Source of the DNA: Harmothoe impar
Lineage: Eukaryota > Annelida > Polychaeta > Phyllodocida > Polynoidae
Assembly: GCA_947462335.1 (NCBI GenBank)
Contig: OX381720.1
Span: 60,722,233 to 60,786,232, forward strand
Direction of reading: 5' to 3'
Length of the DNA stretch: 64,000 bases
The notes under the pieces are model-generated. The model was given only the letters and a program-made list of their open reading frames with translations. It ran no database searches and was not told the DNA's origin. Both the position numbers and the translations under genes were made by a program. Shown here in pieces: positions 23,319 through 33,512 of this stretch; position 1 is the first letter of the stretch; each line of letters starts with the position of its first letter.

Positions 23319-23330
23319 GCGGTGTGGACC
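23057..23330 (+). repeat. CAG-rich tandem tract, E1 left arm
   Basis: Units such as CAGCAGCATCTGTCAGCAG, GCTGCACGAGCAGCACAAG and a terminal run of about 14 CAG triplets. Frames across it give Gln-, Ser- or Ala-rich peptides without support as genes. The right-arm copy has one CAG fewer. Confidence 0.85.
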
Positions 23331-24100
23331 ACTAAATTCGAGATGGCGACATGTCTGTTTCTTAGAATCGACATTCGACATGAGGCCTAGTGACATTTGA
23401 CATGAAGCTTGAAAAACATAGTGACAGGTGACATGAGCAATTCTTAAAATCGACATGAGATATGAGCATAATTAAGCGACATCGACATGTGCCATGGCTA
23501 TTTTTTTTTAAGACAAACGCCATAGACTCCTCATTCAAACCCCCACTAGTAGTGCTCTATAAGCGCAAGCTTTGCCTTAAGAGAGCTGTGGCTGTGAACC
23601 CTCTCCTCCCCCCGTACACACAGGTAAATATCAGAGTCAGCCAATGTCGCCAATACTACTCTCATACAAGGGTCAGGCACTGCTGGACTATAATAGATGG
23701 GTCAAGGACCATTCTACTGAGGGTCAGGCTAGGCTGGACATTCAATAACAGGCTGGACTTTGGCAAACTTGCTTGAAAGTCTGGCCAGCAAGAGTCCGTT
23801 GAAGGACTATACGGTAAAAAGGCTGCTGTTACAGTCAAGATACTCATATTTCAAGCCCGGAAAACTGTAATTAGCTTTCCAAGTTGTTTATTTAACAATA
23901 TCCTGGCCTAGCAAGAAGCTGTCAGATGACATCTAAGAAAAATGGGGCTGTTAATTGATCAAGAGAGCTACATTGTTACAGAGTCCTATTCCTCTTTTGA
24001 GGTGGGACCAAATTTGAAAAAAGAATAAACTCAAAAAAAAAGCCTTAAGATTGAAACAGTTGTAGATGACAAATTTAATGAGGAAGTCGTATTAATTAGT
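23331..24100. other. E1 left-arm inner non-coding region
   Basis: Begins with iterated GACATGT and GACATGAG words (23340-23500). An AATAAA lies at 24024-24029, far downstream of the 288-aa gene. No gene recognised; frames of about 100 codons here lack any family resemblance. Confidence 0.4.
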
Positions 24101-24200
24101 TTACAAATAGCCGCTACGAGCAGCACAAGCAGCAGCTGACACTAGTGTCAGCTGCAGCAGCTGCACGAGCTGCTTGTGCTGCTCGTGCAGCGGCTATTTG
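24101..24200. repeat. Hinge of the E1 palindrome
   Basis: The exact centre is a 24-bp perfect palindrome (24132-24155) around ACTAGT. Beyond it the arms are asymmetric: the right side has an extra GCAGCTGCACGAGC-type stretch and GTGCAGCGG where the left has CTACGAGC. The words match the CAG-tract units at about 23.2 kb, so the hinge may derive from that repeat or from an imperfect terminal hairpin. Confidence 0.75.
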
Positions 24201-24965
24201 TAAACTAATTAATACGACTTCCTCATTAAATTTGTCATCTACAACTGTTTCAATCTTAAGGCTTTTTTTTTGAGTTTATTCTTTTTTCAAATTTGGTCCC
24301 ACCTCAAAAGAGGAATAGGACTCTGTAACAATGTACCTCTCTTGATCAATTAACAGCCCCATTTTTCTTAGATGTCATCTGACAGCTTCTTGCTAGGCCA
24401 GGATATTGTTAAATAAACAACTTGGAAAGCTAATTACAGTTTTCCGGGCTTGAAATATGAGTATCTTGACTGTAACAGCAGCCTTTTTACCGTATAGTCC
24501 TTCAACGGACTCTTGCTGGCCAGACTTTCAAGCAAGTTTGCCAAAGTCCAGCCTGTTATTGAATGTCCAGCCTAGCCTGACCCTCAGTAGAATGGTCCTT
24601 GACCCATCTATTATAGTCCAGCAGTGCCTGACCCTTGTATGAGAGTAGTATTGGCGACATTGGCTGACTCTGATATTTACCTGTGTGTACGGGAGGAGGA
24701 GAGGGTTCACAGCCACAGCTCTCTTAAGGCAAAGCTTGCGCTTATAGAGCACTACTAGTGGGGGTTTGAATGAGGAGTCTATGGCGTTTGTCTTAAAAAA
24801 AAATAGCCATGGCACATGTCGATGTCGCTTAATTATGCTCATATCTCATGTCGATTTTAAGAATTGCTCATGTCACCTGTCACTATGTTTTTCAAGCTTC
24901 ATGTCAAATGTCACTAGGCCTCATGTCGAATGTCGATTCTAAGAAACAGACATGTCGCCATCTCG

Positions 24966-24985
24966 AATTTAGTGGTCCACACCGC

Positions 24986-25020
<35 letters not shown>

Positions 25021-25250
25021 ATTTGCTGTTGCTGCTGCTGTTGGTGCTGCTGCTTGTGCTGCTCGTGCAGCTGCTGCAGCTGCTGACAGCTGCTGCTGCT
25101 TGTGCTGCTCGTGCAGCTGCTGCAGTTGCTGGCTATGTCACGGATGCTGTTGACAGATGCTGCTGCTTGTGCTGCTCGTGCAGCTGCTGCTGCTGCTGAC
25201 GATGTCACGGATGCTGCTGACAGATGCTGCTGCTTGTGCTGCACGAGACT
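24966..25250 (-). repeat. CAG-rich tandem tract, E1 right arm (CTG on plus strand)
   Basis: Mirror copy of 23057-23330 with one fewer triplet and one base change near 25136 (GGCTATGTC). Confidence 0.85.
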
Positions 25251-25303
25251 GAGTAGCTGCTATTACTAATGCTACTAATACTAGTATGAGAAAATACATT
25301 TAG

Positions 25304-26170
25304 TCAGTTGATTAAATCAAGGAGGTTTTCTGACTTCAGTGGATCGTTTAGCCATCGGCCACGGGCAAAACTTGAAACCATTTTATACATGGGACAATTG
25401 GCAGAGTCGAAACATGTTGGTACGATGGGATCGATCATGTTCATCATCAGTTCAGGCAAAGGAAGTGTGTCGACAGCACGCGAAAACTTCATGTCTGGAT
25501 GTTTCAACACAAGGCCTTTTATCACACTCACACAGCTGCTTTGAAGAGTGAATCCTTGACCAAACTTGAGCTTTTCCAACACAGCTTTGGCCTCTTTCTG
25601 TGCAGTAAGGGATCTCTCTTTCGGGTTCATCTCAGTGCTGTCTAGCATGTCCTCAAAGTCTTTAACATAATGTTCCAACGGGCTACAAATGATGTACTCC
25701 AGATCATCGTCCGTATATGTCGTCTCCTCGCACCATATTGTGTCTTCTCCTGTTTCGAATTCCGTCATTTTCTGAACAATCTCCTCGTGAGTGCCTTGCA
25801 TATATCGAAGCTCCTTCAAAGACCTGATAACTTCTATGGCGAAGACTGAACAAATACCTGAAGGAATTTCACCACAGTCAGGCCAAGTATACGGAGCTAA
25901 GAAAAATAGCTCCAACAAAATCTTCTCCCTCTGTCCAAATGAAACTACTTCCGTTCCGATGAAGTTGAAGCATGCTTCTATCCATTGCTCCTTGGTGACG
26001 TCCTTCCAATGTTTCTTTACCTCACATGCATCATAGGGCACTGTTTCTCTTCCTGCTTCAAGTGGAAGTTGCTTTTTCTTTCTTGGACTCATTTGGAAAG
26101 AGTTTCGATGCTCTGTAGCGTCAACACTTCGATAAGAAAAGTAGCTGAAAATAGCAGAACTAACCATCAT
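25304..26170 (-). CDS. Uncharacterised 288-aa protein of E1, right copy
   Basis: Mirror-image copy of the gene at 22131-22997, with the identical 288-residue product. Function is unknown; no domain is recognised by eye and the predicted character is soluble and helical, with a basic SPRKKKQ segment after Met27. Its upstream region differs from the left copy by one visible base (CGACGC instead of CGAAGC, about 45 bp after the TATA-like word). The two copies are transcribed towards the hinge, so their transcripts converge and could pair, which might provoke RNA interference. Start choice is as for the left copy: second ATG favoured by context. Confidence 0.75.
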   Translation of the reverse strand: MMVSSAIFSYFSYRSVDATEHRNSFQMSPRKKKQLPLEAGRETVPYDACEVKKHWKDVTKEQWIEACFNFIGTEVVSFGQREKILLELFFLAPYTWPDCGEIPSGICSVFAIEVIRSLKELRYMQGTHEEIVQKMTEFETGEDTIWCEETTYTDDDLEYIICSPLEHYVKDFEDMLDSTEMNPKERSLTAQKEAKAVLEKLKFGQGFTLQSSCVSVIKGLVLKHPDMKFSRAVDTLPLPELMMNMIDPIVPTCFDSANCPMYKMVSSFARGRWLNDPLKSENLLDLIN

Positions 26171-26505
26171 AACATTCTGAGCGAGCGTAGAGTGGACGAT
26201 GCTACGATGATGAAGGGCGGGTCGAGAAAGTGTGATGGGTGAGAGCGTCGTTTCACTCCTTATGTACCCTGTCCTAGATAATCCTCTTAAACGGCTGAAA
26301 AGACTCTCTCAGTACAGAGTCTCTACTCAATTAAGAGATCTGTTAAGTAAGTTTTCACATGCTACCTGACTACTGCAGGTGGGTTTAGACTTAAGCAGCT
26401 TAGTGCACACACGTGTCTGTTAGAAAGCTACCTGCACACCTGCCTTCCTTTTTCACTAGTATTTACCCCCTGCCGACTTATAAGGCGCCTATACACGTGT
26501 CAGCC

Positions 26506-26549
26506 TCCTTATATACGCCTTCTTGCTTCTAGAGCTAAGCTACTTACCG
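26506..26549 (-). promoter_or_regulatory. Mirror copy of the conserved TATA block
   Basis: Reads on the minus strand as GTAAGTAGCTTAGCTCTAG then AAGGCGTATATAAGG, as in the left arm and in E2. It lies upstream of the right-hand 288-aa gene. Confidence 0.55.
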
Positions 26550-28095
26550 TCGTTTTCAGCTGCCGCAGGCTGACTGGCAGCTATTTAAAAGAGAATACCC
26601 GTTACCTGTATAACGGATCAGGGGGTTATGAGATTAGAGTGTGTATACAAAAAAAGCTACAGGGGTCGTGAAGCAAGCGAGAGGGTGTCTGTCTGTGAGG
26701 TAGAGACGAGTACATGTGGTAAGCGACTTAAGTGTAAAACAAAAGCACCTCCTCTTGCCGTGGTGAGTGGAGCGGACGGCAGCTGGCTAGTTGAATAAGC
26801 GTCAGCTTAGAAGATAATCCGTCCACGGGCTGGCGCGTCACACCTGTCGTTAATCACCTCCTGTAGTCTTTGTATACACAGTTGACCCGGCTTTATCTCT
26901 TCACCAGCTATAATCCCATATACATGTAGCGCACGTTACACTTGTTATCCCTCTTTTCATGCTGATGGATGAGGGGTGGAAGGGTCCAGGTGAAAAGCAA
27001 TTTGATTCCTCTCTGGAAGAGGGTGGGGCTCTAGGTGAAAACAAGCTTAGAACATCCGGATTAGCCGCTCTCTCAGCTATATAAAGAGCCTCAATTTTTC
27101 TTGGAACAGTACTTCACCTCTGCCCACTTCGTCTTGTTGTACACTATCAGTCACGAGGCAGACGCTCGAAGTAGCAGATCTTTGCAGTATGGTTTATACA
27201 GGGGTTACCTGCTAATAGGAGTTTGTCTAAAAAAAAAAGGGTGAGTAGATCGCTTTTTTCTAAAAAAAACACTTAGAACACGGGTATGAATATGTAGCAC
27301 TGTAAATAGTTAGTGTGAGTACACAGTAGAATCTACGGTACTATAGTCTTAACTGTCTAAAGACTGTGGAGCGCGTTAATGTGCGGTCTCCTTACTAATT
27401 TCACTTGACCAGGCTGGCAGGGTCAACTAGTCTAGGTAATTGCAACCACAAGGGTGGCTACTCAAGATCCAAGTAGACCTACTACTACGAGATTGTCTTT
27501 TGACCACTCTGCCGCCTGGTGATTACATGCTCTAGTCTAGCTCGCCATACCCTAGTATAGTTCTCCGCTCTTTTCGTCAGATGGCGCCACAATAGGATTT
27601 TTCTACATTTCTACGATACTCGCGAACATTTTAAACGCATAATGAACTATATAAGCAACAAAGCACACTTCTAATATATTGAATATAAAAAACCGCGCTC
27701 ATCATCCCTCTAATCGCATTTTCCAGCCGCCGGCCAGCTGACTGCTGACGACAGGAGAGGGTGATTTTTTTTCTTTAGATTTAAGCCGCTTACCACACGC
27801 GCGCCCTCTAGTCACAGACAGAGTGACAGAAAGGGAGGGGGTCGCTTTGTTCACGCTACCTGTAGTTGTTTTTCTATACACACTCTAAGCCCATGACCTG
27901 CTAATCCTTTATACAGGTAACACGTGTTCAACTAATTACACTATTGTATGACAGTCGGTACACGGATTAATTTTAAAGCACCCTCCCATCTGGATCCATG
28001 TCTGGTGGGTGGAAGGATCCAGCTGAAAAGCGTGATTAGGGCTTTTGTTTCTCTTATGATAGCAGCAGGTCAGCATGCGACAGCTGAAAATGTCA

Positions 28096-28499
28096 GACTA
28101 AGTCGAATTGTTTGTTTACAAACAGTCACGTGTCACGTGGTGTTGTTTACAAACAAGAGAGCCACGTGGTGTTGTTTACAAACAAACCCTAAGTAGGTCA
28201 CGTTACCCTAGTTACCAGAATGCCGGCTTCTGATTGGCTGAGCCTAAGTAGGTCACGTGACGTAAGTAGGTCACGTTACCATGGTTACCAGAATGCCGGC
28301 CTCTGATTGGCTGAGAGCTTCTAAGTAGGTCAGTAGGTCACCCAGAATGCTGGCTTCTGATTGGCTGAGAGCCCTAAGTAGGTCACGTTACCATGGCAAC
28401 GGGTCACGTGACCAAATGGAGGCCTCTGATTGGCTGCAGGTCGATTGAGTAATAAACAGTAGTTAACTATAGTCCCGTTCCGATACATACTATACTACT
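28096..28499. promoter_or_regulatory. E1 right terminal region, mirror of 19802-20205
   Basis: Same array of CCAATCAGA, CACGTG, GCATTCTGG and TTTGTAAACAA words in reverse order, ending CATACTATACTACT. Confidence 0.6.
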
Positions 28500-28505
28500 T
28501 ATCCT
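28500..28505. repeat. Right target-site duplication of E1 (TATCCT)
   Basis: TATCCT follows ...ATACTACT exactly and matches 19796-19801. Confidence 0.85.
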
Positions 28506-28827
28506 TTTTGCGCGGCCGCTCAAAATATCTCCGTTTATTCAACTAAAAAAAGGATGAACACACATTCAATCACCATCTTCCAGCACTAGCCCCACAGTCA
28601 GCTCCATAGACAGATCTACTAAACCCTTAACGTTGACGGCCAGGGAATACGGAATTTGAAATTCTACAGGTACACACGGGCCAAGTTATTTGTATAGAAA
28701 CAGTTAATTTCACACTATTTTAAATGTCATTACATCTATTATGTGACTAATATGGCAAAGGCATGTGATAGTAATGTATTTGGGGTAATGTACGTCATGG
28801 TAACGACATTGTGCTCATGAACAGTAA
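28506..28827. other. No gene recognised; right flank of E1
   Basis: Ordinary AT-rich DNA with GCGGCCGC near 28513. No repeat or gene supported. Confidence 0.35.
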
Positions 28828-28967
28828 GGCGCATTTTCCATTAGCCAATTTGGAGGTGATCGGCAGGCCATCGGCAGGTAGAGCCACTGGTAAGGGCACT
28901 CTGTTTAGTGTAATTGTTGTGACTCTACCTGCCGATCATCTCTAAATTGGCTTATGGAAAATGACCC
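28828..28967. mobile_element. Harbinger-like MITE, copy A (TAA target)
   Basis: Ends GGCGCATTTTCCATTAGCC and GGCTTATGGAAAATGACCC, flanked by TAA at 28825-28827 and 28968-28970. The palindromic arms contain GATCGGCAGG. The TAA target fits PIF/Harbinger-type MITEs (TWA targets). Confidence 0.65.
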
Positions 28968-28970
28968 TAA

Positions 28971-29171
28971 GGGCCATTTTCCACTAACCGATTTGGCGGT
29001 GATTGGCAGGCAATCGACAGGCAATCGGCAGGTAGAGCCACAACAATTATACTATACAGAGTATGATTATGGTAGCTCTACCTGCCGATTCTCTGCCGAT
29101 TGCCTGCCGATTGCCTGCCGATCACCTCCAAATCGGCCATCACCTCCAAATCGGCCAATAGAAAATGGCCC
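28971..29171. mobile_element. Harbinger-like MITE, copy B, sharing one TAA with copy A
   Basis: Ends GGGCCATTTTCCACTAACC and GGCCAATAGAAAATGGCCC; TAA on both sides (28968-28970 and 29172-29174). The right arm has an extra CCATCACCTCCAAATCGG duplication. The two copies are head to tail with a single shared TAA. Confidence 0.65.
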
Positions 29172-29270
29172 TAATCGATATTTTGAAATAGTCACACACT
29201 CTCCAGACTTTGACCCTAATATTTACAGTGAGACCTTAATAAACCAACCATCCCTGTTTCGGTCAGATGT

Positions 29271-29467
29271 TTACCACTTTAAGGACGGACGTCGCTGAAA
29301 GATAACATTTGTCGTCATGATTCACCAATGCAGCCTGGTAAGTAACTCGATGGTCCTGCATTGGTGCACCATGCCAATCCTCCAGAAGTGTCTGAATCTG
29401 CCATGATGCTTGAAAGGCATGATGCATTAATTATCAATTCACTATGCCGTCCTATTAAAGCGGTTAA
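29271..29467. mobile_element. piggyBac-like MITE, degraded
   Basis: ACCACTTTAAGGACGG on the left and CCGTCCTATTAAAGCGGTTAA on the right bracket family words ATTCACCAATGCAGCC and GCATGATGCATTAAT. Confidence 0.55.
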
Positions 29468-29549
29468 TCAGCCAGATTATTGAAGCGTATTCAAAGGGAT
29501 GTCCCGGTTAATCAGCCAGATTATTGAAGCGTATTCAAAGGGATGTCCC
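29462..29549. repeat. Perfect 44-bp tandem duplication
   Basis: GGTTAATCAGCCAGATTATT through GGATGTCCC occurs twice in a row (29462-29505 and 29506-29549) without visible change, so the duplication is recent or an assembly slip. Confidence 0.8.
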
Positions 29550-29614
29550 GGATCACCGAGGGTGCTGGATTCTAAACAAGGTCTGACTGATTATAAACCT
29601 TGCCTTAATACATA

Positions 29615-30520
29615 GACAAAGGCCAGAGGATATTTTGGTATCATTCCCCCCGAGGTGAGGCTTGGGCCGTACACCAGGAAGCCGCCATGGGACTTTCACT
29701 TTATTTCATGGTTTTTACTATTCAAAATATGTTTAATTGTAAATAAATGACCATACAAATTTGAACAAATGATGACGTCACAGGTCATGTGATACAGGAA
29801 CACTGTATCACCAGGTAGGGGACAGGAATACCTTTTTGGGACGTACCACTTTTGTGGTACAGTCCTGTCAAGTAGACCATACCAGTATTGTGGTACTGTG
29901 CATGGTTCTGGGGCGTACCATTTAACTAGTACATTTGGTGTGATCATTAGACCATGAACAGCCAGCTGTACTAGAATACTGACCCCCATTGGTGGGTCTG
30001 CAGTACTCACAGAACAATGGGTCTTAGCTATACCAACACTGGGGGCATGGATGGGGGAGAAAACATCAGCTTTTTTTTAAGATTTTATCTTTTTATGACC
30101 TTACCATTCCATTAGGAGATAAAACCAAAACGTAGAGGGATAGATCAGTATCCATTCTATTAACCTGTGTAATTAGATTTATCAGCAAAAATTCGGAAAT
30201 GGATTTTGCTAGGTCTTTATGAGAGGGTTTTCTGAGTGTAGCAACTTCAATGCATTATATCTGAGTAAATACAAATCATTGTAGTTTGTAAATCGGCTAG
30301 TGTATAGATTGAAATATCCTCTTTCCAATGGTACCATACATGATATATAACATATCAGGATTATTAGATAAATCATATATACATGCTTAGATACACTGAC
30401 CCTGGTGGGCAGGCTTTTATACTAGTACGTCCTAGGTAGTGAGTACAAGTACAATTCATTTAGGGCGTACTAGAATAGTCGTTCTGTCCTCAACCTGATC
30501 ACAGAGGGCATGGAATAAGG
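29615..30520. repeat. Dispersed repeat, empty-site paralogue of the E2 locus
   Basis: This block matches 35175-35813 followed by 47427-47490, that is, the two flanks of E2 joined together (shared words CAGGTAGGGGACAGGAA, ACCAGTATTGTGGTACTG, TGGTACCATACATGATATA). At 30436-30441 it carries GTAGTG followed by AGTACAAG, where the E2 locus has one ATGGTG on each side of the element. It therefore shows the pre-insertion state. No protein coding remnant was recognised. Confidence 0.7.
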
Positions 30521-31204
30521 GATTCCTAGTACTCAAGCATAGTGATAGTTGTATCCACCATGAAATAATGCCGCATTGTCCCTGCCCCCTGTGTACCCCT
30601 CCCCCCACAGAACCCGTGTCCCTGCCCCCTGTGTACCCCTGCCCCCACAGAACCCATGTTCTCCCACACCCACAGGTCACACCCCTCCCACCCCTCATAC
30701 CCTGCAGCAGCTGACACCCACTGGAGGAGGAGGAGGCCTGCTGGGGGCTCATTCATAACCTGAAAGGGGTAGCAATTCACACCATACCGTACCGTCGCGA
30801 TTTAGCGCCGGATCGCTCTTCAATTTGTCGGGGCACTTTATGGCAATGGTAGAGGCTGAAAGCAGCGGCAGTAAACATGGTCCTCATTTCTCCACTCTGA
30901 TTCGCTATCGCAATTCACAATCTATTGTGATGATCATTCTGCATGTTACCTCAATGGAGGTAGACTAATAAAATATCATTATCTAAGGAAATTCTATGAA
31001 CAAAATGAGACTGGAGTATCAATCGATTCACCTTTGATCCAAAATGTGTCCATTATATCCTGCAAAACTATGATAGCTGTACATGCCCCAAGAACAAATA
31101 ATTTCCAAATGACCTCAGAGGAGAATGTCTTCATGAACTATTTACTCCTCTAGATGGTCTGCAAAATCCCCAAGTCAGCTGATATCATCTGTAAATTGCA
31201 CATT
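30521..31204. other. No gene recognised
   Basis: A small C-rich tandem patch (GTCCCTGCCCCCTGTGTACC, two copies, about 30578-30655) is the only structure seen. Confidence 0.35.
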
Positions 31205-31785
31205 GGGACTTACTAAAATCAGTGCCTTGACAAGAAGCATATCCCCCATAGTCTTAGAAAGCTTATCCCCATTCGTCTCAAAGCATATCCCCCGTCGTAT
31301 TACTGCTCCATCACTATACCGGCTCTAAATGTCGACACAATTTCTACCAATAGATCATCTAGAGGGATAGAGCCCGGGTAGAGCAGTGAGGCTGCGGGGA
31401 TATGCTTTTTGAAGGCTATGAGGGATATGCTTTTGAAGGCTATGGGGGATATGCTTTTGAAGGCTATGGGGGATATGCTTTTGAAGGCTATGGGGGATAT
31501 GCTTTTGAAGGCTATGGGGGATATGCTTTTGAAGGCTATGGGGGATATGCCTTTGAAGGCTATGGGGGATATGCTTTTGAAGGCTATGGGGGATATGCTT
31601 TTGAAGGCTATGGGGGATATGCTTTTGAAGGCTATGGGGGATATGCTTTTGAAGGCTATGGGGGATATGCTTTTTAAGACTAGGGGGATATGCTTTTTAA
31701 GACTAGGGGGATATGCTTTTGAAGACTATGGGGGATACACTTTTGTCAAGGCACTGATTTCAGTTAGTGCCTTCTTGACTTCTGT
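31205..31785. repeat. Fold-back element with an internal 24-bp minisatellite
   Basis: The outer arms AATCAGTGCCTTGACAAGAAG (31220 region) and CTTTTGTCAAGGCACTGATT (31740 region) are inverted, as are CATATCCCCCATAGTCTT and its complement. Between them, 31398-31700 holds about 12 copies of GATATGCTTTTGAAGGCTATGGGG. The 24-bp unit is 8 codons, so an open frame of AFEGYGGY repeats arises; not a gene. The array seems to have grown from one arm of the fold-back element. Confidence 0.75.
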
Positions 31786-32255
31786 TTAGACTAGAGTGAT
31801 ATTGTAAAGGTGCTCTATAAATAGTCTATGAAGTTTATACTACAACTTTACTCACGATGAAGATAGCTGTGATCCCTTTCTGTGCCCAGCTGTTTGATGA
31901 ATGTATATTCTCATAACTAGATTATTGACCTCATGCTGCTGTCAACTGATCCATCTTTGACCTCTTGTAGAAATGTTCATTGAATCTGATGTTTGTACAC
32001 ACCCTTTGGCTTTTGTCTACTTAAGGACTCTATTTGTAGAGGATTTCTGGCAGATAAATATTAATAAACTCAAACTCAAACTCTTATGAACCAGGCCCCT
32101 GGAGGGGACCGCGGGAGGGGTACGCTGCTGGAGGCCCGGGGTGGGCAGCCAGGCCTCATTTGGCCAGGATAAAAAACACCTGGGTTCTGGCTCTATATTG
32201 ACTGAAGCTGGGAGCAGCCCGCCTTGACCGCCCTGAGAACTGGCACCCTGCCACT
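31786..32255. other. No gene; possible retroposon tail at about 32060
   Basis: AATAAACTCAAACTCAAACTC near 32064-32084 looks like the 3-prime tail repeat of a non-LTR retroposon. The upstream sequence has no recognisable coding remnant. Confidence 0.3.
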
Positions 32256-32850
32256 TGGCATGCCACAGGGGAGGGGAAGGGGAGGGGGAGAAAGGGGGAG
32301 GGGGGGGAGGAGGAGAGAATGTGAGGGACTGAGTGGACTGAGAGAAGAGGGAGGAGAGGAGAGGGAATGAGGGAAGGTGGGGGGAGAGAAGGAAGAAAGA
32401 GAGACGGAGATGTGAGGTGGGAGGGGGAGAAGAAGTCAATGAGTGAGTAAGGGAGTTCTGAGGAACGGAGGGAAGGAGGGAGGAAGATAGGTAGAAGCGG
32501 TGAGGGATCAAGGTAAAGATGGAAGGTAGAAGGTGGTAGGAGCATGACGGAGGAAGAAGGAAAAAGCTAACGGTGGAAGAAGGGGAGGGGGAGGGAGGAG
32601 GGGGGAGGAGGGGGAGAGGAGGGGGAGGGAGGAGGGGGAAGGAGTGAGAGGAGGGGAGAGGAGGGGAAAGGAGAGGGAGAGGAGGGGGGGGAGAGGAGGG
32701 GGAGAGGAGAGGGAGAGGAGGGGGAGAGGAGGGGGAGAGGAGAGGGAGAGGAGGGGGAGAGGAGGGGGAGAGGAGGGGAGAGGGGAGGAGAGGAGGGGAG
32801 AGGAGGGGAGAGGAGGGGAGAGGAGGGGAGAGGAGGGGAGAGGGAGGTAC
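32256..32850. repeat. Purine-only GGGGAGA tract
   Basis: Near-continuous G/A composition with (GAGGGGA)n and (GAGGGGGA)n arrays, densest at 32580-32850. Potential G-quadruplex or H-DNA former. Long minus-strand Pro/Ser/Leu frames are artefacts. Confidence 0.9.
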
Positions 32851-33227
32851 ATGTACTACCTGACTAGCACCAACTACCTCATGAACTACAACCTTTACAC
32901 CTTATATAGAGTTCAGCCGTTTTTCATACATCAGAAAGGAGGGCAGTACTACAAAGTTGAAGGGTAAGAGTGCGCCTCAAAGGGCAGTGACGTTTCTACG
33001 AACTGCAAAAGGTAATTTAGAGGGTACAATGAAGACAGTACCAGCTATACAACCAGCTGCCCTGGAGGGGAAAAGGAGTGCCTCTTTTTGTAAAACTGAG
33101 GTGAGTCTGGACCAGTCTTGTTGGCTGTACAGGAATGTCTGCAGCTCCACACTGACACCTGGTGGGCGGATTGGGAACCAATCTGTGGTGGCACAACTTG
33201 TACCACATTATCACAGAGCACGGGTAT
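32851..33227. other. No gene recognised
   Basis: Single-copy-looking sequence between a purine tract and a fold-back element; no supported feature. Confidence 0.35.
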
Positions 33228-33512
33228 AAGGTACATTCACCTTGAGTCGGACACATTCCTGGAGACGGACATTTGAATTTGTGATTATTCAAGCTTTCTA
33301 ATCTATTTATTTGGGAATAATTGGTTTAAGTGTTATTCTTCCCCAATAAATCACTGATCCATGTTAACGTCCCATGCGTAGGACAAGGACATGACGCCGT
33401 ATACAGACTGTTCCACAATAAACCACCAATACAATTATCATACAAGAGTGAGCAGAAATATCAATGCCCTCCTCAGGGTATGTGTCCGACTCATGGTGAA
33501 TCTATCCTACTT
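33228..33512. mobile_element. Possible fold-back element, about 285 bp
   Basis: ATTCACCTTGAGTCGGACAC on the left is mirrored by GTGTCCGACTCATGGTGAAT on the right, with further partial matching inward. No target duplication was established. Confidence 0.45.

Larger units (their letters stand above)
19802..24143 (+). repeat. Left arm of the E1 palindrome
   Basis: Differences from the right arm noticed by eye: the terminal ATTG versus ATAG, one base at about 22054 (CGAAGC versus CGACGC), one at 23167 (CATCGCC versus CATAGCC), one CAG unit, one base near 23610 in a C-run, one near 23967, and the hinge. That suggests more than 99.5 percent identity over 4.3 kb. Confidence 0.85.
19802..28499. mobile_element. 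Element E1: giant palindromic Polinton-like element, 8.7 kb
   Basis: The element starts AGTAGTATTGTATG and ends CATACTATACTACT, giving AG...CT ends and a 6-bp duplication. These are the insertion hallmarks of Polinton/Maverick-type elements. The whole unit is an inverted repeat: bases 19802-24143 read as the reverse complement of 24144-28499 with only a handful of differences. Each arm carries one copy of a 288-aa gene, a CAG-repeat tract and iterated promoter-like modules. No polymerase, integrase or capsid gene is present. The first ~100 bp are almost identical to the ends of E2 (35814-47426), so the two belong to one family and E1 is probably mobilised or replicated by proteins supplied in trans. 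Confidence 0.85.
24144..28499 (-). repeat. Right arm of the E1 palindrome
   Basis: Reverse-complement copy of the left arm, 14 bp longer because of extra sequence at the hinge minus one CAG unit. All motifs and the 288-aa gene recur in mirror order. Confidence 0.85.

Noticed and set aside
23057..23335. Poly-Gln/Ser/Ala frames in the E1 CAG tract
   Set aside because: Several frames and both strands are open; the tract lies downstream of the 288-aa gene stop and differs by a whole triplet between arms.
23462..23776. 104-aa frame in E1, mirrored at 24528-24842
   Set aside because: Present in both arms but with a Pro/Leu difference, no start context and no family resemblance; probably chance.
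19802..28499. E1 palindrome as an assembly artefact
   Set aside because: Not fully excluded, but the matching TATCCT on both sides, unrelated outer flanks and several arm-specific differences fit a real insertion better than a folded contig.
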